Positions 1-6,290 of a stretch of DNA of 6,898 nt are shown here, piece after piece. Each line of letters starts with the position of its first letter. Within the stretch, counting starts at the first letter, position 1. Source of the DNA: JAEXNA01 sp037968995 (GTDB lineage: Bacteria > Vulcanimicrobiota > Xenobia > Xenobiales > JADMJV01); NCBI GenBank assembly GCA_037968995.1, contig JBBKWP010000053.1, positions 1 through 6,898 of the forward strand, given 5' to 3'. The notes under the pieces are model-generated. The model was not told the DNA's origin. It searched no databases and saw nothing but the letters and a program-made list of their open reading frames with translations. The position numbers were made by a program, and so were the translations under genes.

Positions 1-60
1 CCCCCGCGCCGCCACCCCTCCTCCGGCAGGACTCTCCCAGCTTTAGCAAACTCCCGAAGC

Positions 61-480
61 ATGAAACAACAAACTTCCAAAGGTCTCGTCGTTGCCGGCG
101 TCTTGAACACCCTAGGCGTGCTCGCCCTGACCAAAGGCTTTCAGGACCTCACCTTAGGTCAATACTTCCCGGAACTGTTCTCGATCTGGGGACTGATCGG
201 AGTGATGCTGTGGGGCTTATGCTATCTCGCCCTCGCGAAACGCTATCGAACCGCACCCGAAGTTCTGGTCGTCTTCGCTGTCGAGAAGTTCTTCTACTTT
301 GCAAGTTGGTGTTGGTGGCAGTACCACCACGTTTCCCAACTCCCCACGATGTGGGAGGAGAACCCCACGGCCGCCATTTTCTACTCGACCTACGGTCCGG
401 GCGATCTGGCTTTCGGCTTGTTCTTTCTCGGACTTTTCCTAAAAGCGCGCCGCTCCGAAACGAGAGTTGAAGCCGACTAG
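61..480 (+). CDS. Small four-helix integral membrane protein, function unknown
   Basis: This 139-aa protein has four hydrophobic stretches long enough to span the membrane, at about residues 8-25, 40-59, 67-87 and 108-127. The loops between them are short, and the C-terminal tail (ARRSETRVEAD) is charged. There is no cleavable signal peptide, so it should sit in the cytoplasmic membrane as a helical bundle. Notable elements are an acidic residue inside the third helix (VFAVEKFFYF), an aromatic cluster (WCWWQYHH) and a YGPGDLAFGLFF stretch opening the fourth helix. This layout recalls small uncharacterised four-TM proteins of several phyla, but I cannot name a family. Only a weak Shine-Dalgarno-like stretch precedes ATG 61. 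The gene converges on the HAD gene with a 3-base gap, so they are not in one operon. The reading frame is well supported, the role is not. Confidence 0.8.
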   Translation: MKQQTSKGLVVAGVLNTLGVLALTKGFQDLTLGQYFPELFSIWGLIGVMLWGLCYLALAKRYRTAPEVLVVFAVEKFFYFASWCWWQYHHVSQLPTMWEENPTAAIFYSTYGPGDLAFGLFFLGLFLKARRSETRVEAD

Positions 481-483
481 ATC

Positions 484-1152
484 CTAAGTGGCGGTATGGG
501 CGCGGTAGATGGCAGTGACGCTGGGCACCACCATGTGGGCGTTGGGCAATCCCTCGGCGTTCCAACCGCCGGTCTCCACGCCTAGAAAACGCATTCCGGC
601 GTCGTAGGCGGCCTGTCCATCATAGGGGGTGTCCCCTATCAATAGGCACTGTCGCGGCGAAACCACGTGGCTTTGTATGCAGGCCAGCAGAGTGTCTGGC
701 GCCGGCTTCGACTCGTCGACCTGGTCGGCGTCGACAAGGTCCTGGAAGTGGCCTTGAAGCCCGCCCCGCTCCAACAGCGCCTCGCGGTCTTCCTTGCTGG
801 CAGCGGTGGCCAGGAGCGTCAAGAGCCCTCGCTCTCTAAAAAGTACGATCAGCTCGTTCGCTTTGTCCACGGGATAGACTTCGCTGAGATATTTCTCCCG
901 AAACACCTCGCCTCGACGTTTGTTGAGCGCCTGGCTCTTCTCCTCGGACACCGTCCCAATGGCCGTGGAGATAAGCTTGTCGCCGCCCATCCCGATCAGG
1001 GATTTCACGATGTAAAAGTCTAGCTCGTGGCCGTTCTCGGCGAACACCTCAACCCAGGCTTTGGCGTGCGCCTCGTTGCTATCTACCAAAGTGCCGTCCA
1101 GGTCGAACAGCACGGCCGCTATGCCTTGCAAAAGCTTGTCATAAGTCTTCAT
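484..1152 (-). CDS. HAD-superfamily hydrolase, beta-phosphoglucomutase/phosphoglycolate phosphatase-like
   Basis: The 222-aa protein has the complete HAD catalytic set. Motif I is DLDGT with D17 (nucleophile) and D19 (acid/base). Motif II is T116 in LLATAAS, motif III is K149 in ESKPAPD, and motif IV is GDTPYD with D174 and D178 for magnesium. A helical cap (about residues 25-95) lies between motifs I and II, as in subfamily IA enzymes such as beta-phosphoglucomutase and phosphoglycolate phosphatase, and the length is usual for them. Known members dephosphorylate or isomerise small phosphorylated metabolites in the cytoplasm. The substrate cannot be read from the sequence. I chose ATG 1152 because GAGGG lies just upstream and HAD homology starts soon after. 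The frame also opens at a TTG at 1200, which would add 16 unlikely residues. The gene appears to be transcribed alone. Confidence 0.9.
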   Translation of the reverse strand: MKTYDKLLQGIAAVLFDLDGTLVDSNEAHAKAWVEVFAENGHELDFYIVKSLIGMGGDKLISTAIGTVSEEKSQALNKRRGEVFREKYLSEVYPVDKANELIVLFRERGLLTLLATAASKEDREALLERGGLQGHFQDLVDADQVDESKPAPDTLLACIQSHVVSPRQCLLIGDTPYDGQAAYDAGMRFLGVETGGWNAEGLPNAHMVVPSVTAIYRAHTAT

Positions 1153-1180
1153 AATTCCCTCTTCTTGTCGGGCCTTACAA

Positions 1181-1193
1181 GAACCTTGGGTTC
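1181..1193. promoter_or_regulatory. Short inverted repeat in the 5' leader of the HAD gene
   Basis: GAACC-TTG-GGTTC is a perfect 5-bp inverted repeat with a 3-base centre, 28 bases upstream of the HAD start codon. It could be a small operator or a leader hairpin. It is short enough to arise by chance, and I see no clear -10/-35 pair beside it. Confidence 0.15.
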
Positions 1194-1538
1194 GGGGCAA
1201 TCCTGGCCTTGAACTTTCTCCTGGGCTAGTCCGTCATAGGGTGGATCGCCGCTCTTGTATGGGCGCTGGCGCACGAGAAGTAAAGCTCGTAGCTGCGGCT
1301 CAAGCGCTCGGCGCCGTGCAAGCCCCTATCTAGGACAGGTTCTGCAGGTTCTGCAGCGTCTCGAGCGGCCCCAGCGAAAGCTTCAGTTGTCGCGCCCCAA
1401 GGTGGATGCCAAAGCGGCAGACGCGGCGACTGCCGATGTGGCGCGCCTTGCGGTGAAGCTCATGGACTTACCATCGCCGTCATCTCAAGGTGGTCGACCG
1501 CACCCTTGCTCGCAAACTAGAGATGCCGTGCGAAAAGG

Positions 1539-1724
1539 CTAGGAGACGCCTAGCAGCTTCTTCCACCATGGCTTCTTAACCGGGGCACCGATATCTGTGA
1601 CTGGTCCGGTCTCCCAGGAGATGACCCACGGACTGGGGGCCCGAAAGAAATCAGGTGTATCATCCAGTTGCTCAGCAGGTAGCCGCGTCGACGCCGATCT
1701 CGTTACTGTGGCGGAACTCACCAA
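1539..1724 (-). pseudogene. Possible 3' remnant of an unknown gene
   Basis: This minus-strand frame runs open from a stop near 1800 to a stop at 1539. Its last 40 or so residues look like a real protein end: acidic (AEQLDDTPDFF), then aromatic (PWVISWETGP), then a basic tail (KKPWWKKLLGVS). Only a TTG at 1724 could start it and no ribosome binding site precedes it. The upstream residues (about 1725-1800) are arginine/serine-rich and look non-coding. I read it as the possible tail of a lost gene, or a chance frame. No family is recognised. Confidence 0.25.
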
Positions 1725-1910
1725 GGGATCCGAGGAGGATCGAGCGATCGCGAACCGGCGCTCGCCTAAGCGGCTTCGCCCAGCCCCATACCCCAGTTTT
1801 TAAAACAACGCAGTATGTAACATTCTTGTGACCAGGATGAACATTTCAGCACACTTTCATGAAGCTCGATTAAGTTGTGAGCACACAGACAGACACCGCT
1901 TACTCACTTC

Positions 1911-1916
1911 AAGGAG
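1911..1916 (+). promoter_or_regulatory. Ribosome binding site fixing the start at 1925
   Basis: AAGGAG lies 8 bases before ATG 1925, an ideal Shine-Dalgarno position. It favours this start over the in-frame GTG at 1877, which would place the AAGGAG inside the coding region. Confidence 0.75.
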
Positions 1917-1924
1917 ACGATCCA

Positions 1925-2461
1925 ATGAACATCAACGGAAGCATCAATTTTATCACCAGCGGAACCGCCAAAACCTACGAACATCTCGAGTCGGGTTTCT
2001 CTTTTCGGTCCGTGGGCGACGGAGCCTTTGAGCCCGCTGTGACCGACAAGTTTGCTCTTTCCGACAACATTGTAGAGTCGCTGACCGACCGCCGCTTGCG
2101 CCAGTTCGTGGCCGCCGAGGGCGCCTTCACTAAGCCGGAAAACGCCGTCGCCTCCGAAGAGGTCGGCAAAGAAAAGCTTCAACAGTTGGCCGGCGACATG
2201 CTGGGCAAAGGTTGGACGGCCGACGCCTTCTACACCGCGGGTGGCGGAGTCGCCGGGCGCACCGTGGTCAAGTTTACCAGTGCCACCGGGGCGGTCCAAA
2301 CGGTCGACATCGAACACTACGGAAAAGAGTACAAGGTGCAGCTGGGAGCAAAAGTCTCCAAAGACGGATGGGACATCAAGCAAGCCGTAGAAGCTCCCGT
2401 ACAAGACGGCCGGATCTTAGCTGACCAAGTCGTCGAATCGGCCTATCTCACCAAGTACTAG
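1925..2461 (+). CDS. 178-aa protein of unknown function
   Basis: I do not recognise this protein. It has 178 residues, no signal peptide, no membrane segment and no cysteine, so it is probably soluble. Residues 1-45 are polar and glycine/serine-rich. Residues 46-100 look helical (SLTDRRLRQFVAAEG, EKLQQLAGDML). Residues 101-160 look like beta strands (GRTVVKFTSATGAVQTVDIEH, EYKVQLGAKV), followed by a short final helix (ILADQVVESAYL). ATG 1925 is chosen for the AAGGAG 8 bases upstream; the frame also opens at GTG 1877. The stop codon lies inside a CTAG at 2458-2461, directly followed by an IS630 remnant, so the present C-terminus may have been affected by that insertion. The absence of cysteine fits many secreted or structural proteins, but nothing else supports that. 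Confidence 0.8.
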   Translation: MNINGSINFITSGTAKTYEHLESGFSFRSVGDGAFEPAVTDKFALSDNIVESLTDRRLRQFVAAEGAFTKPENAVASEEVGKEKLQQLAGDMLGKGWTADAFYTAGGGVAGRTVVKFTSATGAVQTVDIEHYGKEYKVQLGAKVSKDGWDIKQAVEAPVQDGRILADQVVESAYLTKY

Positions 2462-2776
2462 TGCTCCGTCAAGATTCAATCCTGGGCTAGACGGCCTTGC
2501 GCTTCGCTCGCGCGCCGTCGATCTTTAGCTGCCAATCGACACCTTTCTGAGTTGAGTTGATGTCCTGGAACCAATCCCCGACTGCCTCGCACAGAGTGGC
2601 CAAGTCTCCGAATCTTCGGCCTTTGAGGTACTGACGGGTGAGGGAGCTCAGCTCGTTCTCTGCGATGTTCAGCCAACTGCCGTGCTTAGGGGTATAGCAG
2701 AACTGAAGCTTCTTGACGTACGCCCGGACCCTTTGCGGCTCGAATACCTCGTAGAGAGCGTCTAACCTCAAAAAAA
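2461..2776 (-). mobile_element. Truncated IS630-family insertion sequence
   Basis: The 3' part of an IS630-type transposase is present, with about 25 bases between its stop codon and a CTAG at 2458-2461. IS630-family elements typically insert at TA, often within CTAG, and the transposase gene ends close to the element end, so the outer end plausibly lies at 2461/2462. The other side breaks off at a run of seven A (2770-2776), where the reading frame is lost. The N-terminal two thirds of the transposase and the second terminal repeat are missing. The remnant cannot move by itself. Confidence 0.6.
2487..2771 (-). pseudogene. IS630-family transposase, C-terminal fragment
   Basis: The surviving 94 residues match the end of IS630-type DDE transposases: an LDALYEVFEP helix, then the signature FCYTPKHGSWLNIAENELS and RQYL, and a final VDWQLKIDGARAK. 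In this family the Glu of the LNxxE motif (E38 here) is the third acid of the DDE triad. The two catalytic aspartates and the N-terminal helix-turn-helix domain are absent; complete members have roughly 340 residues. The frame can begin only at a TTG (2771) without a ribosome binding site and meets a stop at 2778-2780, so this is a broken gene. It lies on the strand opposite the 178-aa gene and adjoins its 3' end. The family assignment is secure, while the exact break point is inferred from loss of similarity. Confidence 0.85.
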
Positions 2777-2796
2777 TTTAGGCATTTTTAAGTCTG

Positions 2797-3171
2797 ATGA
2801 TACAAATTGAAGCTATTGTTCTTGCCACTGGAACGGACCGTTCCGTCGACTCCACCGAGTACGAATATAAAGGTGCAGATGCCACTTCAGCCGATCGCAA
2901 AGCCGCTGGAATCGATCAAGGCGAGGTCATTTATGCTCACGAGATCGATCTTTCAGGACCCACTCCGTCTCATTCGACAGCCCTGCTTATGCTCACAGCG
3001 TCATTCCATCTGAAGCGATTGGACGGTTCCTCTGGGCCTTCTCCCACTGAGCGGCATCGGCCGAGAGCCGGCGGTCAATCCTCTCTCCTGCGAGCCTTCG
3101 TCCGCTGGAGCAAGCTTTCACCGGAGATGGCCAAGATTCTTCAAGAGAGGGACAAGATCAGCGTCCAATAA
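2797..3171 (+). CDS. Doubtful 124-aa frame, possibly a gene remnant
   Basis: This frame starts at an ATG just past the AT-rich IS junction. Residues 1-53 have a natural composition (ATGTDRSVDSTEYEYKG, IDQGEVIYAHEIDLSG) and could be the end of a real protein. The remainder is serine/arginine/proline-rich and less convincing. There is no Shine-Dalgarno sequence, and the frame overlaps the 3' end of the GH5 gene by 14 bases on the opposite strand. No family is recognised. It may be a fragment of a gene disrupted when the IS remnant arrived, or chance. Apart from it, positions 2772-3157 show nothing. Confidence 0.25.
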   Translation: MIQIEAIVLATGTDRSVDSTEYEYKGADATSADRKAAGIDQGEVIYAHEIDLSGPTPSHSTALLMLTASFHLKRLDGSSGPSPTERHRPRAGGQSSLLRAFVRWSKLSPEMAKILQERDKISVQ

Positions 3172-4360
3172 TCAGGCGCTCGATGTCGGGTATCGTCTTC
3201 AGGTTTCTCGGCCGGGAGGCGGTGATGAAAGCTCCCATAGCCTCTTTAGCTTGCTGTGGCGACGGCTTGGGATTCAGAGCTGGAATGGCAAGCCAGTCGG
3301 CCAACTTATACCAGTCCTGTCCTGGCTGAATAGCGTTGAGGTACATCCAGCGCTCACGGGGTGTGGGGTAGTCTCTGCGAACACTCTTCCAAGGCCAGAA
3401 GACCCAACCGCTCACCCCGTTCTCTTTCCGTCCGAAAAGCGAGATCGTCTTGCCGATCCATTCTCTTGTGTGAGCACCAAACTCTCCGTTGATCAGTGGG
3501 ACGTCGTGCCGCAGTGAAAGTTTCCTGAGTTCATTGAGCTGCTTCTCGCACGTCTTGTGGCTGGTGAAATTGTAGGTATGAAAACTATAAGCGACGTTGC
3601 TGTCCTTGGGAGCTTTCGTGAAAATAGAGAAGTCAGCTGCGAGGTGATTCCCTTCCACAATTATCAAATGATCGGGGTCAACCTTTCGTATGGCCAGTGT
3701 GATACGCTCATAGAATTCCACCAGCTGGAAACCCCAGAAGGGACCCGGCTCATTGAGAAGGTCGTATCCCATCAGGATTTCGCGGTCTCGATAGCGCAGG
3801 GCGAGTTCTCGCCAGAGCTCCACGGTAGCGTCCTGGTTGGCTTTGGCTGCCCATAAATCGGGCGTGTCGGGGTCGCAAACGAACACACCTGACTGGCCCC
3901 CAGGGGCCGAATGCATGTCTAGCATGACGTAAACACGATGACGCTCGCACCAGTCCATCAACCGGTCCAGCATCCGCCATCCGGCACCGTCGTCGAGGGC
4001 TCGATGGTTGATCGGGACCCGAACCATGTTCAATCCCAATCCGGCAATGGCCTCAATATCCTTCTCGGTGATGAACTGTTGATAAACGGTCTCTCGAAAA
4101 TTTTTAACCTCTTCCGCGCCCACCAATGTCTCTAGTCTCTTGAGGAGATCCGTTTCCGATTGAAAGCCCGCTTCCCATATCACACCGTTCCACTGGAGCC
4201 AGCCCTCCAGAAGAATGCCCTTGAAGAAGACGGTTTTGCCGCTACCATCAACAAGCTTTGTTCCCTCCGCATGAACCATTGGGTTGGCGCTCGCCACTAG
4301 CATTTGCAGTAGGAAAAGAAGACAAAGGCTTAGGAGCGGCATTCTAGACTTCTTAATCAC
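3158..4360 (-). CDS. Secreted glycoside hydrolase family 5 (cellulase-like) enzyme
   Basis: This 400-aa protein hydrolyses beta-glycosidic bonds, probably in a beta-glucan or related polysaccharide outside the cytoplasm. The start GTG 4360 is chosen because it gives a Sec signal peptide with a basic n-region (VIKKSR), a leucine-rich core and an ASA cleavage box at residues 23-25. GGAG lies 11 bases upstream. An ATG at 4342 would lose the basic residues. The (beta/alpha)8 barrel shows the GH5 conserved positions: R114 (NMVRVP), H150 (DMHSAPGGQSG), the N203-E204-P acid/base motif, H261 and Y263 (HTY), nucleophile E293 (NGEFG) and W322 (GWVFWPW). The HSAPGGQSG loop recalls the exo-1,3-glucanase and endoglucanase branches of the family, but the subfamily and substrate are not readable. 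There is no binding module, only about 40 extra C-terminal residues. It is a single gene. The frame stays open upstream to 4624, but that part is arginine-rich and unlikely to be translated. Confidence 0.92.
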   Translation of the reverse strand: MIKKSRMPLLSLCLLFLLQMLVASANPMVHAEGTKLVDGSGKTVFFKGILLEGWLQWNGVIWEAGFQSETDLLKRLETLVGAEEVKNFRETVYQQFITEKDIEAIAGLGLNMVRVPINHRALDDGAGWRMLDRLMDWCERHRVYVMLDMHSAPGGQSGVFVCDPDTPDLWAAKANQDATVELWRELALRYRDREILMGYDLLNEPGPFWGFQLVEFYERITLAIRKVDPDHLIIVEGNHLAADFSIFTKAPKDSNVAYSFHTYNFTSHKTCEKQLNELRKLSLRHDVPLINGEFGAHTREWIGKTISLFGRKENGVSGWVFWPWKSVRRDYPTPRERWMYLNAIQPGQDWYKLADWLAIPALNPKPSPQQAKEAMGAFITASRPRNLKTIPDIERLIIGR

Positions 4361-4660
4361 GAGAGGGCTTTCTCCAAGACGCCGAGTTTGGACCTGCTTG
4401 CGGTTCGACGCTCTGCATCGGTTTCCCGACAAGATCATGGTTGGAGTACGATCAGGGATCATCGTTCGAGTACGATCTGACTCTGGTCGAGATCTCCTCG
4501 GGCTGACCAGGGAAAATTCTAGCTTATCCTGGTGAGGCTCCGAGGTGGTCTTCGCCCTAGACTCCGCCCCACAAGCGACGCGGCGGAGGCTTGAGGGCTT
4601 CAACGTCCTCGTCATATCTTCCACGGTCCCGGTGGGCTGGGATGCGCGCCGAGGTCGCCT
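4361..4660. other. Upstream region of the GH5 gene, no gene
   Basis: This 300-base stretch separates the GH5 start from the stop of the 51-aa frame. The minus strand stays open up to 4624, but its product is low-complexity and arginine/threonine-rich. The stretch contains the 24-bp direct repeat listed separately and probably the GH5 promoter, whose -35/-10 boxes I cannot place with confidence. Confidence 0.5.
4433..4480. repeat. Two 24-bp imperfect direct repeats with clustered GATC
   Basis: Unit 1 is 4433-4456 and unit 2 is 4457-4480. They match at 20 of 24 positions and share GATCAT at the left and GAGTACGATC at the right. Together with GATC at 4491 the stretch holds five GATC sites in 62 bases (4433, 4450, 4457, 4474, 4491). 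It lies 70-120 bases upstream of the GH5 start codon, a fitting place for a tandem operator, or it may be a small slippage duplication. Confidence 0.6.
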
Positions 4661-4816
4661 CTATGAGGCCTGCTGCTTGAGTTGGGCCACGTCGGCTTCC
4701 AGAGCGGCCACGCGGTTTTGAGTGTCGGCCAGCGACTTCGAGGTGTCGACCTTGCGATTCGCCATGTTGGTGACGCCATCCATCAAACCTTGGAGACGTC
4801 GCCCTTCATTTGCCAT
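4661..4816 (-). CDS. 51-aa coiled-coil protein or decayed gene tail
   Basis: The frame from ATG 4816 encodes 51 residues: MANEGRRLQGLMDGVTNM, then a helix with heptad-like spacing (SLADTQNRVAALEADVAQL) and a short KQQAS end. The codon choice is strongly G/C at third positions, as in real genes, and the end is a typical short coiled coil, so the coding signal is good. The frame continues upstream of the ATG for ten plausible codons (LFTNTAIEES) to a TAA at 4847-4849, and before that again for natural-looking residues (SGTIDWP). This suggests the tail of a larger protein interrupted by a stop. No convincing ribosome binding site precedes ATG 4816; GAAGAG sits only 3 bases away. Function is unknown. 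It may be an independent small protein or a pseudogene end. Confidence 0.5.
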   Translation of the reverse strand: MANEGRRLQGLMDGVTNMANRKVDTSKSLADTQNRVAALEADVAQLKQQAS

Positions 4817-4898
4817 GGACTCTTCGATGGCGGTGTTTGTGAACAGTTAGGGCCAGTCGATGGTCCCTGACCTGGATGCTCCCTAGGGCGAGGACCTC

Positions 4899-4916
4899 GA
4901 CTCCCCCAGGGGAGTC
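4899..4916. terminator. Perfect hairpin behind the three-gene operon
   Basis: GACTCCCC-CA-GGGGAGTC is a perfect 8-bp inverted repeat (in practice a 7-bp stem with a 4-base loop), 22 bases downstream of the stop codon of the 450-aa gene. Its GC-rich stem and position suit transcription termination on the minus strand. No T-run follows on that strand, so it is not a canonical intrinsic terminator and might instead protect the 3' end of the transcript. Confidence 0.4.
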
Positions 4917-4937
4917 AGTCACCTTCTTTGAGTCAGG

Positions 4938-6290
4938 CTACTCCGACAAGCGTTCCCAAAAGCTCGACTTTCGGAAGTGGCGTTCTTTGATCGAGGCGAA
5001 GAAGCTTGGGTGGGTGGAGATCCCATCCACCTCGGGCGCCAGAACGGCGAGTCTCTCCAGTGCCTTGTAGTATTTCGCGGCGTGACGATAAGCTTTGGAA
5101 TTGGCTCTTTGAAGAATGGACTCGAGGAGTGCCCGGTAACAGACGATGGCGCCACAATATAACTCTTGGTTCTGGAAGGCTTGGGCCAGTTCGGGCAGGG
5201 AGTAGTAGTCCATCCCGTCGACCTGAACGGCGCGAGCAAGGACGAACTGCTCCGCTTCGTCGGCGAGACCCAGGCTGAGAAGAAGAGCCGCCTTGGAACT
5301 CGAAAATTTTGGGTCCTTCTGAATGGTTGTAGCGACCTTCTTGGCCAGTAGCATCCTCTTTTCTTCACCCACTTCAGCCACTAGCGTTTCGAAGGCGTCG
5401 GGGGACGGGTGTTGGGAAAAGACTTCCCATGCTTGGGCTTGGTGTTCGGCGTTCTGTCCCAGTTCGCGTAGGCATCGCAGCCGAACCTTTGTCCATTCGT
5501 GACTGCGATAACCATCCGGGGACGGCGAACGCTCCACCCAATCGAGTGCCGACTCATAGTTCCCGAGTTCCAGGTGGATTTCGGCGATATTGACGTGATC
5601 CACGGCCAGAAGCTCAGCGCGCTCTTCGCGAATGAGAGATTCATAGAGGATCGGGTCGCTCAGCTGAGTGGACAGTTCGCAGAGCATGAGGCTGAAGTGT
5701 CGAATGTGGTGCTTCTCAGACCGGCGACCTTTTTCTAGGGTCAACTCTTCGACCAGCGTTCGCAATCCGGCCTCGGAAAGACATTCGCGGAGACGTTCCA
5801 ACAGAGGAAATCTCACACCATAGTCGTCGACTTGAAGGAGGCTCAGAAGTGATTTGATCACCACTTTCTCATCAACCTGCGTCGCGAACCTTACAAACAT
5901 CGAGACCCCCTCAAAACGGAACACTTCTCCCACGGAGCCGTAGGAGTCGTCGCAAGCTTCGATGATCGCGGCGTCGGCCTTGTAGAACTCCAGCAGCGCT
6001 TTGAGCCCGTCTTCGGCGGAAATCCGCGAGGAGTTCAGTTCCTCGAGAGCCTCGGTCAACTTTCGCGCGTAGTTGAGCGCCTCACTCCGGTAGATAAAGC
6101 CTTTGCGGCGCTTCAATCCACTCAGCTTTCGTTTGAACCGAGACAGTCGCTCCTTCGGACTGGCGATAAGGCGGCCGACCGCGGTTTCCACCTCCTTTGA
6201 GACGGTTGCCAGTTCCACCAATGTCTCGGCCAAACTCGAGGCACCCAGCGCTTCCAGTTGGGCCCTCAAATCCTTGGGACTCTCTTTCAT
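4938..6290 (-). CDS. 450-aa helical, TPR-like protein resembling DUF6880
   Basis: The protein is almost wholly alpha-helical, without signal peptide or membrane segment. A basic helix at residues 45-66 (RLSRFKRKLSGLKRRKGF) could contact nucleic acid. Residues 68-112 and a DDSYGSVGEVF loop follow, then helical hairpins, including a TPR-like pair at 229-256 (VNIAEIHLELGNYESALDWV). The C-terminus, AIVCYRALLE...YRHAAKYYKALERL...SFFASIKERHFRKSSFW, has the order I remember for DUF6880 and for the tail of some SWIM-zinc-finger proteins. Their molecular role is not known to me. ATG 6290 is preceded by GAAGAGAG, and the codon overlaps the stop of the upstream frameshifted gene (ATGA), so translation is probably coupled. 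It is the last gene of a three-gene operon. TPR-type helices suggest protein-protein contacts. The gene is certain, the family label is likely but from memory. Confidence 0.85.
   Translation of the reverse strand: MKESPKDLRAQLEALGASSLAETLVELATVSKEVETAVGRLIASPKERLSRFKRKLSGLKRRKGFIYRSEALNYARKLTEALEELNSSRISAEDGLKALLEFYKADAAIIEACDDSYGSVGEVFRFEGVSMFVRFATQVDEKVVIKSLLSLLQVDDYGVRFPLLERLRECLSEAGLRTLVEELTLEKGRRSEKHHIRHFSLMLCELSTQLSDPILYESLIREERAELLAVDHVNIAEIHLELGNYESALDWVERSPSPDGYRSHEWTKVRLRCLRELGQNAEHQAQAWEVFSQHPSPDAFETLVAEVGEEKRMLLAKKVATTIQKDPKFSSSKAALLLSLGLADEAEQFVLARAVQVDGMDYYSLPELAQAFQNQELYCGAIVCYRALLESILQRANSKAYRHAAKYYKALERLAVLAPEVDGISTHPSFFASIKERHFRKSSFWERLSE

Larger units (their letters stand above)
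1153..1924. other. 772-base spacer without a confident gene
   Basis: No frame here combines a ribosome binding site, a start codon and a natural-looking protein. The part up to about 1535 yields only arginine/serine-rich frames on + that end without recognisable motifs, plus a trivial 9-base duplication (CAGGTTCTG twice) at 1336-1353. The part from 1539 to 1724 holds a minus-strand frame listed separately. The last 120 bases turn AT-richer and presumably carry the promoter of the gene at 1925. A weak -10-like TAACAT lies at 1817-1822, but I find no matching -35 box. The stretch is best read as decayed coding DNA followed by a promoter region. Confidence 0.5.

Noticed and set aside
1255..1542. 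Plus-strand frame of 95 residues
   Set aside because: Arginine/serine/alanine-rich throughout, no ribosome binding site, no motif; it looks like a chance frame in GC-rich DNA.
1440..1575. Short plus-strand frame with YHRRHLKVVDRTLARKLE that resembles transposase fragments
   Set aside because: About 30 residues only, bounded by stops, and too short to assign to any family.
1597..1803. Plus-strand frame of 68 residues
   Set aside because: Opposite to the more natural minus-strand tail, with no ribosome binding site and a basic, proline-rich end without motif.
1219..2490. 11-base TCCTGGGCTAG shared by 1219-1229 and 2480-2490, suggesting a second IS end
   Set aside because: One copy lies at the transposase stop codon rather than at an element end, and 11 bases alone is weak; no transposase sequence lies beside the first copy.
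4361..4624. N-terminal extension of the GH5 frame by 88 residues
   Set aside because: It is arginine/threonine-rich, includes the translated 24-bp repeat, and would bury the signal peptide inside the protein; the GTG at 4360 has a ribosome binding site and a correct signal peptide.
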